A stretch of DNA of 35,817 nt from Bacillota bacterium (GTDB lineage: Bacteria; Bacillota; Syntrophomonadia; Syntrophomonadales; DTU052): contig JAKOVY010000078.1 of NCBI GenBank assembly GCA_029781825.1, forward strand, positions 1 through 35,817, written 5' to 3'. Of the stretch, positions 7,165-15,238 are shown piece by piece. The notes below the pieces were generated by a model that saw only the letters and a list, made by a program, of their open reading frames with translations, searched no databases and was not told the origin of the DNA. Each line of letters starts with the position of its first letter. Within the stretch, counting starts at the first letter, position 1. The translations under genes were made by a program, and so were the position numbers.

Positions 7165-8574
7165 CTATGATCGTACCTGGTAATAATCTTCCAGATCGGG
7201 GTTGGGTGAAAACACAATGTCCTTGCCCAGATGTTCCTTGATCTGATTGATATATCTGGATTCCTCTTCCAGGTGAGGAAGAATTTCAGGACGGACATCC
7301 ACATAAATGATTGGGGACGAACGATGCCCCAGGTTGTAAACCCGGCGCATTATCTCGTGACATATAACCTTATGGCTGGGCATCCGGCCCTTACCCTCAC
7401 ATACCTGACACTCCTCGGCCAGCACCGTTCCCAGACTGGCCCTGGTTTTCTTGCGGGTCATCTCTACCAGGCCCAGCTTGGTTATACCCAGCACCCTGCT
7501 GTGGGCTTTGTCCTTGTACAGTTCCTGCTCCAGGGCGTGTAAAACCTCAGCCTGGTGGCCCTTGTCTTTCATGTCAATGAAATCGATGAGGATGATGCCG
7601 CCGATACCTCTTAATCGCAGTTGTCGGGGGATTTCATGAGCGGCTTCCAGGTTGGTTTTCAGGATGGTCTCGTTAAACTGACGCTTGCCGGTATACTTGC
7701 CGCTGTTTACATCAATGACCGTCATCGCTTCGGTCTCCTCAATTATTATAAATCCCCCACTCTTGAGCCAGACGCGCGATTTCATAAGGCGTTTAATCTC
7801 CCGCTCCAGGCCGAGTTTCTCCAGGGGAGCATCTTCCACCTTGATCCTGATTCCCTGCGCCGCCGCATCCTGGCTCAGCAGTTCTTTAATTAAGACTGCG
7901 TCCTCCTGTTTATTGAGCACGATACTGGTTGTATTTCCGTCAATATAATCACGCAGGACCTTCTGGACCACGTCCAGATCCTTGTACAACAGGGCGGGGG
8001 CCGCCACATGCCTCTCCAGTTCGCATATCTGCTGCCACTTGGCATAAAGGGAATCAAGCTCTGCCGCCAGATCCTGCAACGGGGCCAGGGCTCCGGCCGT
8101 TCTGACGATAACCCCTGAATTCTTGGGTTTCAGTGCCTTTAGATAGTTGCGCAATTCTTCTCTTAGCTCGGGATCTTTAACCTTGCGGGATATGTTGACA
8201 TCATTCTGATAAGGCAGAAAAACCAGATAGTGTCCCGGCAAGGTCAGATAGGTGGTAACCCGGGCTCCCTTTCCGGAGACCTCCTCTTTCTTAACCTGCA
8301 CCAGTATTTCGTTATCCCGCTTGAGAACATCGCTGATGGAGGCATTATTCTTGATTCCTCTCAGGTCACCCTGATAAAGAAAGGCATTTTTTTCATAACC
8401 CAGATCAACAAAAGCACATGAGAGACCGGGCAGAACATTCATAACCCGGGCTTTGTATATATTGCCCACCCGGTCGTCATCCTCCTCATAATGCAGTTCG
8501 ACCAGTCGGCCGTCCTCAACAATCGCCAGACGGGTCTCCCATGGATATTTTTCTATAATCAGCTGTCTTTGCAT
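7165..8574 (-). CDS. rng: Ribonuclease G/E family endoribonuclease
   Basis: A 469-residue RNase G-type enzyme, lacking the long C-terminal scaffold of RNase E. Seen in order: an S1 RNA-binding domain (about 35-115; RVGNIYKARVMNVLPGLSCAFVDLGYEKNAFL), the catalytic core with the metal-binding Asp in MTVIDVNSGKYTGKR and in GIIIDFIDM-like GGIILIDFIDM, and the zinc-link CQVCEGKGRM (CxxC). Such enzymes cut single-stranded AU-rich RNA and mature rRNA 5' ends. The gene is the last of the long minus-strand run, 16 nt after the TIGR03936-type gene, and ends near a probable terminator. Its ribosome site (AGAGG) is close to the ATG. Confidence 0.93.
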   Translation of the reverse strand: MQRQLIIEKYPWETRLAIVEDGRLVELHYEEDDDRVGNIYKARVMNVLPGLSCAFVDLGYEKNAFLYQGDLRGIKNNASISDVLKRDNEILVQVKKEEVSGKGARVTTYLTLPGHYLVFLPYQNDVNISRKVKDPELREELRNYLKALKPKNSGVIVRTAGALAPLQDLAAELDSLYAKWQQICELERHVAAPALLYKDLDVVQKVLRDYIDGNTTSIVLNKQEDAVLIKELLSQDAAAQGIRIKVEDAPLEKLGLEREIKRLMKSRVWLKSGGFIIIEETEAMTVIDVNSGKYTGKRQFNETILKTNLEAAHEIPRQLRLRGIGGIILIDFIDMKDKGHQAEVLHALEQELYKDKAHSRVLGITKLGLVEMTRKKTRASLGTVLAEECQVCEGKGRMPSHKVICHEIMRRVYNLGHRSSPIIYVDVRPEILPHLEEESRYINQIKEHLGKDIVFSPNPDLEDYYQVRS

Positions 8575-8590
8575 TACCTCTTACATCCTT

Positions 8591-9265
8591 TTAATCAAGC
8601 TCCATAGGGTCTATCAGTTGATCGTTAATTCTTACATAATTTCCTTCTCTCCAGTAATCATCGATCTTTTCCCGCGGCAGCCCCATTTCATCCAGGGCCA
8701 GCAGGAGTTCGGAGAACCGAACTGCGTCCCGGCCAGCGCTAAGAACCGTAAACTCGAGCATGAATTCATCCGGAGAAGGGATGCAGTTAATTCGTAAAAT
8801 TCCGGGTTTGATGTTCACCTCCTTACGATCTTTGGGACGGATTACCCGGATCTCGGAAGCTCCCTCCATCTTCTGAGCCGCATCTCTCGCCGCTGTTTCC
8901 ATATGGGGGGGATATTTTATTCTATATGCTGAAGCGTTGATTACGGCCATCAAGGACGGTAATTCCCGCGCCAGCCTCCTCACCCGGCGGATCTCAATCC
9001 CCGGCGGAGCAACCGCCATCAGCCGCAAACACAATTCATCCGGCTCGAATTCCCCTCCCAGCTTGACATCGAGATATTCCCTCCTGCCCCATAAACCTAC
9101 CGGCAGGACTGTACCCAGGGAGATTTTTAGATGCGGGTTGAATCCCTGAGTGAGCTGCAGTGGAAGGTCGCTGCGGCGGAACAATCTCTCCCAAAGCCTC
9201 ACCATATCCAGGTGCGACAAGTACCTTATTGCCTGCCCCTTTTCATACTCTATCCACCAGCGCAT
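8591..9265 (-). CDS. TIGR03936-type radical-SAM-linked protein (DUF2344)
   Basis: A 224-residue soluble protein recognised by its N-terminus (RWWIEYEKGQAIRYLSHLDMVRLWERLFRRSDLPL), the FNPHLKISLGTVLPVG motif and the Tyr/Asp-rich C-terminal DYWREGNYVRIN segment. This family is encoded next to, or fused with, TIGR03960 radical SAM proteins in many anaerobes; function unknown. It begins 16 bases inside the end of the radical SAM gene (ATG at 9265 behind GGCGGGG), implying translational coupling and a joint role, possibly RNA or tRNA related given the adjacent RNase G. That last point is inference only. Confidence 0.85.
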   Translation of the reverse strand: MRWWIEYEKGQAIRYLSHLDMVRLWERLFRRSDLPLQLTQGFNPHLKISLGTVLPVGLWGRREYLDVKLGGEFEPDELCLRLMAVAPPGIEIRRVRRLARELPSLMAVINASAYRIKYPPHMETAARDAAQKMEGASEIRVIRPKDRKEVNIKPGILRINCIPSPDEFMLEFTVLSAGRDAVRFSELLLALDEMGLPREKIDDYWREGNYVRINDQLIDPMELD

Positions 9266-11103
9266 GGTTCCCCGCCTTTCACCTGCAGATCCACGCCCAA
9301 AACCGGACAGACTCCGCAGTCCTGACAGCCTTCTTCCCGGCAGTCCAGGGTCGGCTCACCTCTGTAAGCCCGTTCTCTCTCCGCCAGAAGAAACTCGGCA
9401 GTCACTCCGGTATCGATGATGTCCCACGGCAGTATCTCGTTTAAATCCCGCGGCCGGTTGGCGTAGAATTCCGGTTCAAGTCCGGCCTCTTCCATAGCCT
9501 GGAGGTAATTCTCAAGATTGAAATACTCTCTCCATCCGTCAAAGCGAGCTCCTCGCTGCCAGGCACCCAAAAGAACCCTGCCCAGACGCCGGTCTCCGCG
9601 GGAGATCAACCCCTCAAGGTAGCTGGTGTCGGGGTCGTGAAAATCATATTTTACCCCCTTAATCCGACCCTTTTCCAGTATATATTGGCGTTTCCTCATC
9701 ATCTCTTCGGTGGATATCTGTGGTTCCCACTGGAACGGAGTATGGGGCTTGGGTACAAAAAAGGCCAACCCGACATGAATCTTTGGAGCCCTTCGCGAAC
9801 GCTCTGCGGCCAAACGCTTGATCTTGCGCACCAGATCAATAATCCCATCCAGGTCTTCATCTGTCTCGGTGGGCAGGCCCAGCATGAAATACAGTTTTAT
9901 TCCCAACCAGCCGGCATCGAAAGCCGCTTTACAGGCGGTTAATATGTCATCCTCAGTTACGTTTTTGTTGATGACATCCCGCAGCCTCTGGGTTCCGGCC
10001 TCGGGTGCAAAGGTCAGCGTAGTTTTACGAACTCTCTGAACCTCTTGAGCCAGTCCCACCGAAAAGGCGTCCGCCCGCAGAGAAGGCAGGGCTACCCCGG
10101 TTCCCTGCGGTCCGTGTTCATCGATGAGGGCACGGGTCAATTCCTGAATTCCCGAATAATCGGCGCTGCTGAGACTGGCCAAGGATATCTCATCGAAACC
10201 GGTGGACTTGATGGTCTGCCGAGCAATCTCCCTTAACCGGTCGACCGTCCGCTCCCTGGCTGGACGGTATATGATTCCCGCCTGACAGAAACGGCAACCG
10301 CGCTGGCAGCCCCGCATAACCTCCAGAGCCGCCCGGTCATGAATGATTCCCAGATATGGCACGATCGGATCAACCGGGAAGTATGCGTGGTCCAGGTCCG
10401 GTATCACCGCCTTTTTAACCCGGTTCGGTATCCCTGGTATTCGGGGCTTCATCTCGGCGATGGTTCCGTCACGATTATATTTTACTTCGTAGAAGGCGGG
10501 AACATAAACCCCTTGAATTGCAGCCAATTCCTCTAACATTTGGTGTCGGGGCACCCCGCCAGTGGTCTTGACTGCATTCAAGACCTGCAGCACTGCTTCC
10601 TCACCGTCTCCGATGACAAAAGCGTCGATAAAATCGGCCAGGGGTTCAGGATTAAAGGCACTCGGCCCTCCGGCAATCACCAGCGGATGCGAATCATCAC
10701 GTTCCCGCGACAGCAGGGGGATTCCGGCCAAATCCAGCATATTCAGCACATTGCTGTAAGAGAGTTCATACTGCAGCGAGAACCCTACCACATCGAAATC
10801 ACTCACCGGCCGAAAAGATTCCAGGCTGAAAAGGGGGATCTCGTTCTCCCGCATCTTTTCTTCCATATCCGGCCAGGGGGCGAAGGTCCTTTCCATTAGG
10901 AAATCCGCGTGATTGTTGACCAGACCATACAGTATTTTCCCCCCCAGATGGGACATACCCACCTCGTAGACATCGGGGAAAGCGAATACCATTCTAACCT
11001 GAACCTCATCCCAGTTTTTGCGGACCGCGTTCAGTTCATTACCAGTATAACGGGCAGGTTTATTGACTTCAGGCAAAATTTTCCGTAGTTTCTCCCTTAT
11101 CAT
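9250..11103 (-). CDS. TIGR03960-type B12-binding/radical SAM protein
   Basis: A 617-residue cytoplasmic enzyme. The N-terminal third resembles a B12-binding-like Rossmann domain (VRMVFAFPDVYEVGMSHLGG is typical); the radical SAM core carries the 4Fe-4S motif CQRGCRFC (CxxxCxxC) and TLTFAPEAGTQRLRDVINK, followed by a C-terminal extension with CREEGCQDCGVCP, a second cysteine cluster. The substrate is unknown for the family. The ATG at 11103 (MIREKLRKILPEV) is chosen because family members start at this motif; an in-frame ATG lies at 11115. It overlaps the TIGR03936 gene by 16 bases. The 150-base stretch upstream holds a diverged direct repeat. Confidence 0.88.
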   Translation of the reverse strand: MIREKLRKILPEVNKPARYTGNELNAVRKNWDEVQVRMVFAFPDVYEVGMSHLGGKILYGLVNNHADFLMERTFAPWPDMEEKMRENEIPLFSLESFRPVSDFDVVGFSLQYELSYSNVLNMLDLAGIPLLSRERDDSHPLVIAGGPSAFNPEPLADFIDAFVIGDGEEAVLQVLNAVKTTGGVPRHQMLEELAAIQGVYVPAFYEVKYNRDGTIAEMKPRIPGIPNRVKKAVIPDLDHAYFPVDPIVPYLGIIHDRAALEVMRGCQRGCRFCQAGIIYRPARERTVDRLREIARQTIKSTGFDEISLASLSSADYSGIQELTRALIDEHGPQGTGVALPSLRADAFSVGLAQEVQRVRKTTLTFAPEAGTQRLRDVINKNVTEDDILTACKAAFDAGWLGIKLYFMLGLPTETDEDLDGIIDLVRKIKRLAAERSRRAPKIHVGLAFFVPKPHTPFQWEPQISTEEMMRKRQYILEKGRIKGVKYDFHDPDTSYLEGLISRGDRRLGRVLLGAWQRGARFDGWREYFNLENYLQAMEEAGLEPEFYANRPRDLNEILPWDIIDTGVTAEFLLAERERAYRGEPTLDCREEGCQDCGVCPVLGVDLQVKGGEPCAGG

Positions 11104-11122
11104 GACACCTTGCATCCTGTTA

Positions 11123-11224
11123 GCAGAGTACCTCCATAGTCTCGAAGCTTTTCATCCCGGTTTCCTTCGCGATGAAATACCGGGGTTGCGGAATACCTTC
11201 GCAGTCTCAAAGCCTCGCCCCGGT
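11123..11224. repeat. Direct repeat pair upstream of the TIGR03960 gene
   Basis: Two copies, 11123-11161 (39 nt) and 11188-11224 (37 nt), align over their full length. Apart from one 2-nt gap, every difference is a transition. The second copy is also bracketed by ATACCGGGG (11177-11185) and CCCCGGTAT (11218-11226), which could form a stem. Both copies lie between spoIVFB and the radical SAM gene. Confidence 0.6.
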
Positions 11225-11253
11225 ATGCCTCCGGGAACCAATGCCGGACCGAC

Positions 11254-12171
11254 CTAAGTTTCCTCGTCCTCTTCCTCGTATTCTCTCTCGTTTTCGCACG
11301 CTTTGGCAGACTCCAGCAGTTCTCCTACTGTCATCGAAGAATCCCCGGCAAGCATGGCCTCAATCAGAACTCTTTCGGTCACGACCCCGAGAACCTTGCC
11401 TTGAGCGTCGATAACCAGAATTACAGAAATAGTATCGGGCAGGATGCGGTTTAAAATCCGGCTGATCCTGACACCGCTGTGGGCTACGGTCACCTGACCG
11501 CCGGCCATATCATTCTCCGCCGGCAGAAGCCGCTTGTGCAGCAGATAGCGGGTATATCCATAAGGCAGCATCTGCAGTTCTTCTCTGGCCTTATAACCAA
11601 GAAAACCTGCTATCAAGAGCAGGTTAAACGCGCGGGGATCCTGAAGTCCCAAGTAAACACCTGCAACGGCCAGGACCAGAGCCAGAATCTGTCCCGACCA
11701 GGAGCCAATCGCCGTTGCCTTCCGCAGCCCAACTCTGACGGACAAAAGGGCCTTGAGAATTCTCCCTCCGTCCAACGGCAGTGCGGGCAGGAGGTTGAAC
11801 AACCCCAGCAACAAGCTAAACTCCATAAAAAAAGAAAAATCCACTAAGCTTAGATTTCTCTCCATTATATAGGTTAATCCGGACGAAAACAAGCTCGCTG
11901 CCGGGCCCGCCGATGCCACAAGTATATCGCTTTTCCAGTTGACACCGACCAACCCGTCGGTAAGTATTTGCCCTCCAAAAGGGAAAAGCTCCACCCTCAG
12001 CAGTTTCAAACCGCAGGCTAGAGCCATTATCACGTGTCCGGCCTCATGCAGGAGAAGGGCCAGGATAACCCACAGGATGTCGACAAACCCGGTTGACAAG
12101 CATATCAGACAAATCAGCACGACTACGGGGTTGACCGCCAGATCAACTCCCTTTACCGAGCCCAATCTCAT
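11254..12171 (-). CDS. spoIVFB: Site-2 (M50) intramembrane metalloprotease with CBS domain, SpoIVFB-like
   Basis: A 305-residue polytopic membrane protein. Zinc site: HEAGH (His42, Glu43, His46) in the second hydrophobic segment and the third ligand in LPLDGGRILKALL. The C-terminal part (about 225-290) is a CBS-type domain (SVILVIDAQGKVLGVVTERVLIEAML), as in SpoIVFB of Bacillus, where ATP binding tunes cleavage of pro-sigma-K in the mother cell. An acidic tail (EREYEEEDEET) ends the protein. The start codon overlaps the spoIVFA stop by four bases (ATGA). Position after the min genes matches Bacillus spoIVFB; it could instead be a housekeeping M50 peptidase, but the pairing argues for SpoIVFB. 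Confidence 0.85.
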   Translation of the reverse strand: MRLGSVKGVDLAVNPVVVLICLICLSTGFVDILWVILALLLHEAGHVIMALACGLKLLRVELFPFGGQILTDGLVGVNWKSDILVASAGPAASLFSSGLTYIMERNLSLVDFSFFMEFSLLLGLFNLLPALPLDGGRILKALLSVRVGLRKATAIGSWSGQILALVLAVAGVYLGLQDPRAFNLLLIAGFLGYKAREELQMLPYGYTRYLLHKRLLPAENDMAGGQVTVAHSGVRISRILNRILPDTISVILVIDAQGKVLGVVTERVLIEAMLAGDSSMTVGELLESAKACENEREYEEEDEET

Positions 12172-12740
12172 ACCGGGTTTTCGGAAGCGAGAAAGCCCTC
12201 TGGATTAATAGGCCCATCCTGGTTTTTCAGTTCCAGATAGAGGAGTTCGCCTCCCCTGCCCAGCGGGGTAGATTCATCCACCGTCTCCCCCTCTTCCACC
12301 CTGACCTCTCGCAACCCACGAACCACTGAGGTCAGGTCCTCACTGTGCTCCAAAACCACCTGATAACCGTTTTCCTGCAGGCTTACGGAGACAACCTCCC
12401 CGCTGAGAACCGGATACACCGGGGTACCGGATTTAATTCTCAATACCACTCCCGGATTAAAAGCCTGATCTCCGGTTCGAGCATTGTAATACCATCCGAA
12501 ATGACGAACCACCTCGATATAGTCACAGGGCAAGCGCAGGGCTGAAGTAGATGCTGCCGGTGATAATACCTGATCCTCCCATATAGATTTAAGCCACCCG
12601 CTTACATCGTAGTCCGTGCTGGTGGTATAGCTCAGCAATGAGCCGATCAGGCCGTCCTGCTGACCGGTCACAGGGTAAGCCCAGGTTACGGCGATTATCA
12701 GGATCAACGCTATAACCAGCCTAGTCTTAAAACTGCTCAT
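12168..12740 (-). CDS. spoIVFA: Degenerate M23/LytM-domain membrane protein, SpoIVFA-like
   Basis: A 190-residue protein with one N-terminal membrane segment (LVIALILIIAVTWAYPV) and an extracytoplasmic LytM-fold domain (about 75-190). The zinc ligands of active M23 peptidases are gone: the usual HxGxD position reads FNPGVVLRI and the usual HxH position reads LLYLELK. This is what is known for SpoIVFA, which holds SpoIVFB inactive until SpoIVB cleaves it. It sits immediately before spoIVFB with a 4-base overlap. The ATG at 12740 follows GGAGGG with six-base spacing; a GTG at 12743 is adjacent. Similarity to SpoIVFA rests on position and degenerate fold, so it is an inference. Confidence 0.75.
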   Translation of the reverse strand: MSSFKTRLVIALILIIAVTWAYPVTGQQDGLIGSLLSYTTSTDYDVSGWLKSIWEDQVLSPAASTSALRLPCDYIEVVRHFGWYYNARTGDQAFNPGVVLRIKSGTPVYPVLSGEVVSVSLQENGYQVVLEHSEDLTSVVRGLREVRVEEGETVDESTPLGRGGELLYLELKNQDGPINPEGFLASENPV

Positions 12741-12858
12741 CACAGACCCTCCTCGTCCTCTTAAAAATATATTGGAGGAAGGCCCTAATATACCATTTAA
12801 GTGGTTTTATTTCCCATATGAATTGGATCTTGTTCGTCGAGGACTGCAGGCGGGAGGT

Positions 12859-13995
12859 TCAGAAAACGATCTTTTTGCCTTTGATATTGATGTCCAGAAT
12901 AATGCCGACCGCAATCATATTGGCCATCATAAAACTGCCCCCGTAGCTTACAAAGGGCAAGGGGACTCCGGTAATCGGCATAAGTCCGATAGACATTCCG
13001 ACGTTTTCAAAAATATGAAAAAGCCACATGGAGATTATTCCGATCACCGCCAGGGTGCTGAAGAAGTCCTTCGCATTATAGGCTATAAACAGAGCCCGCA
13101 TAAGGATTACCGCAAACAGGAGCAGCAGCAGCGCAGCACCGATGAAACCGAATTCTTCACCAACGACGGCAAATATGAAATCCGTATGGTGTTCGGGCAG
13201 GAAGTTTAACTGGGCCTGGGTTCCATGAAAAAGGCCTTTGCCGATTAAGCCCCCGGAGCCAATGGCCACCAGAGACTGTATTATATTCCAGCCTGCACCC
13301 CGGCCGCCCTGTCCATCATTATATGGATCCAGGAACACGGTAAGGCGTTTAACCTGATATTCTTCCAGGGGCAGCCACATCCCAAACTGGATGTGAAGAA
13401 ACAATGCGAGTATAACCAGTGCCAGAGCTCCGGCTATGATCCCTGTCAGAATTCGAGGGTTGGCTCCCGCCACAAACATCATGCCGAAGGCTATGGCAAT
13501 AAACACCAGAGCAGTCCCCAGATCGGGCTGCGCGGTAACGAGCAGAACCGGGAGTCCCAGATAGATGAAACAGGGAAACATATCCCGCAGCGTGTGGAGC
13601 ATTCCCTGGCGTTTGGCCAGGAAATCCGCAAAGCAGAGAATAAACAGTATTTTGGCAAATTCCGCCACCTGGATGTTAAAGCCTCCGATTGACAACCACC
13701 CCTGCAGACCTCGTTGTTCGGTTCCTAAAACCAGAACCACGATGAGCAGGATATTGGTCCCCACATATATTAGACCGTTATAGCGGCTCACCAGACTGTA
13801 ATCCACATTAAGCATTATCAGCACCAGAACGATGCCGATGCCCAGGGATATCAACTGTTTTTGCAGATAATAAAATGGGGCATCCGCCTTGATGCCGCTG
13901 CTGGCACTGGTGAGTATTACCAGGCCAAAAACAATAAGCACTGCAAGTGCCATAACAAACGGTTTATCGATCACCTTTAACGCCCGGCGATTCAT
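12859..13995 (-). CDS. rodA: RodA peptidoglycan glycosyltransferase (SEDS family)
   Basis: A 378-residue polytopic protein of normal SEDS length with about ten membrane helices. It polymerises lipid II into glycan strands along the lateral wall with PBP2 (mrdA, also in this cluster). Seen: the conserved HTDFIFAVVGEEFGFIG loop and the C-terminal GVPLPFVSYGGSFMMANMIAVG motif typical of RodA/FtsW. RodA rather than FtsW is inferred from the company of mreBCD and mrdA. The ATG at 13995 has GGGAGGG seven bases upstream; an open frame extends back to 14058. That ribosome site lies inside a long inverted repeat and behind its own strong promoter. Confidence 0.92.
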   Translation of the reverse strand: MNRRALKVIDKPFVMALAVLIVFGLVILTSASSGIKADAPFYYLQKQLISLGIGIVLVLIMLNVDYSLVSRYNGLIYVGTNILLIVVLVLGTEQRGLQGWLSIGGFNIQVAEFAKILFILCFADFLAKRQGMLHTLRDMFPCFIYLGLPVLLVTAQPDLGTALVFIAIAFGMMFVAGANPRILTGIIAGALALVILALFLHIQFGMWLPLEEYQVKRLTVFLDPYNDGQGGRGAGWNIIQSLVAIGSGGLIGKGLFHGTQAQLNFLPEHHTDFIFAVVGEEFGFIGAALLLLLFAVILMRALFIAYNAKDFFSTLAVIGIISMWLFHIFENVGMSIGLMPITGVPLPFVSYGGSFMMANMIAVGIILDINIKGKKIVF

Positions 13996-13996
13996 A

Positions 13997-14071
13997 ATAA
14001 CCCTCCCGCTATGGACGGAGTCAAATTGATTATAAACCTGCCATCCGTCTCTGTCCATCCGGGAGGGTTAT
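13997..14071 (-). repeat. Inverted repeat covering the rodA ribosome binding site
   Basis: Left arm 13997-14020 and right arm 14049-14071 pair as 12 perfect bp (ATAACCCTCCCG / CGGGAGGGTTAT), a small bulge, ATGGAC / GTCCAT, one mismatch, and GAG / CTC, around a 28-nt loop. In a minus-strand RNA the rodA Shine-Dalgarno GGGAGGG is wholly inside the 12-bp helix. No U tract follows, so it is not a terminator. Confidence 0.8.
14029..14057 (-). promoter_or_regulatory. Strong sigma-A-type promoter for rodA
   Basis: Minus strand: TGGACA (14052-14057, 5/6), 17-bp spacer, TATAAT (14029-14034, 6/6). The expected start is near 14021-14022, inside the loop of the inverted repeat, giving a leader of about 27 nt that keeps the Shine-Dalgarno but lacks the pairing arm. 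Confidence 0.75.
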
Positions 14072-14124
14072 CCAAACTGTGCGGCACAGAAGATGCAAGT
14101 GCGCACCAGTTATTATTCGCCTGT

Positions 14125-14400
14125 TTAGATTACGCCTTTTTTGATTCTCAGGACCGGAATATTGGCTACCAGGGCTACCGTATTGTCCATGCTGTCAAAG
14201 CTGATATCGAGTGCGTCCTCGTCAATTTCGATGTACTCACGAATAACCCGGATCAGGTCCTCCTTTAATGCCTCCAGCAATTGGGGGCATGAATTGACGC
14301 GGTCATGAACCAATACCAGTCTGAGCCGTTCCTTGGCTACATGCTTGCTGCCGACTTTATCCCTGTCCCTCCAGAAAAGCCTGCTTAAGAATTGTAACAA
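14125..14400 (-). CDS. minE: Cell division topological specificity factor MinE
   Basis: About 91 residues when started at TTG 14400 (LLQFLSRLFWRDRDK...), the normal MinE length. The N-terminal amphipathic helix binds membrane; ERLRLVLVHDR is the MinD-activating beta strand/helix; the C-terminal half forms the dimer domain. MinE drives MinD oscillation and clears MinCD from midcell. The TTG start is preferred because it follows GGGGGG and falls 13 bases after the minD stop; the frame is open further upstream into minD, which is unlikely to be used. Presence of MinE marks a Clostridia-type Min system, unlike the DivIVA-only system of Bacillus. Confidence 0.88.
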   Translation of the reverse strand: MLQFLSRLFWRDRDKVGSKHVAKERLRLVLVHDRVNSCPQLLEALKEDLIRVIREYIEIDEDALDISFDSMDNTVALVANIPVLRIKKGVI

Positions 14401-14413
14401 ATCCTCGCCCCCC

Positions 14414-15217
14414 TTATCTGGATGCCAGTTTGAACATTCTTCGGAATCGGTCCACCAAACCTTCCGAGTGGTCAAGAGGCAACAGGGATACCTCCTCGCC
14501 GTTTAATCTCCTGGCGATTCTGCGATAAGCTTCACCCGCACGGGAACCCGGAATTATAACCACCGGCTCCCCTTTATTGGTAGATACAATTACGTTCTCA
14601 TCTTCCGGAACCACTCCCAGCAGTTCCACCGACAATATATCTATCATGTCTTCGATATCCATCATGTCGCCCCGTTTGACCATACGGGGGCGTATCCGGT
14701 TAATGATCAGCTGGTTTTTCCTCAATCCGGCGGCTTCGAGAAGCCCCACAATTCGGTCTGCATCTCGAACTGAGGAAACCTCGGGCACAGCTACAACGAT
14801 GGCTTCATCGGCACCGGCGATGGCATTCTTGAAGCCCTGCTCGATCCCCGCCGGGCAGTCCACAAGAACAAAATCAAACTCTTTTTTCAACTCATAGCAG
14901 AGTGTCTTCATTTGATGGGCTGACACTGCAGTCTTTTCCTTGGTTTGGGCCGCCGGCAAAAGGTATAAGCCTTCAAACCGCTTGTCTTTAATCAATGCCT
15001 GTTTCAATTTGACTCCGCCTGCAACCACATCAACAATATCAAACACAATCCTGTTCTCAAGACCCATCACCACATCCAGGTTTCGAAGACCGATATCAGT
15101 GTCGACCATGACCACACGTCTTCCCAACATGGTCAGCGCGGTTCCCAGATTAGCGGTAGTAGTAGTCTTACCCACGCCCCCTTTACCTGAAGTAATAACT
15201 ATAACCTTGCCCTTCAT
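14414..15217 (-). CDS. minD: Septum-site ATPase MinD
   Basis: A 267-residue ParA/MinD-family ATPase, standard length. Seen: deviant Walker A SGKGGVGKTT near residue 10 with the signature Lys12, switch segments VDTDIGLRNLDVVMG and FVLVDCPAGIEQG, and a C-terminal amphipathic membrane-targeting helix (LVDRFRRMFKLA). It carries MinC to the membrane and is released by MinE-stimulated hydrolysis. The ATG at 15217 follows GGGAGG with seven-base spacing and is preferred over a start at 15232. It lies 21 bases after minC. Confidence 0.96.
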   Translation of the reverse strand: MKGKVIVITSGKGGVGKTTTTANLGTALTMLGRRVVMVDTDIGLRNLDVVMGLENRIVFDIVDVVAGGVKLKQALIKDKRFEGLYLLPAAQTKEKTAVSAHQMKTLCYELKKEFDFVLVDCPAGIEQGFKNAIAGADEAIVVAVPEVSSVRDADRIVGLLEAAGLRKNQLIINRIRPRMVKRGDMMDIEDMIDILSVELLGVVPEDENVIVSTNKGEPVVIIPGSRAGEAYRRIARRLNGEEVSLLPLDHSEGLVDRFRRMFKLASR

Positions 15218-15238
15218 TCCGTTTCCTCCCATTCCAAA

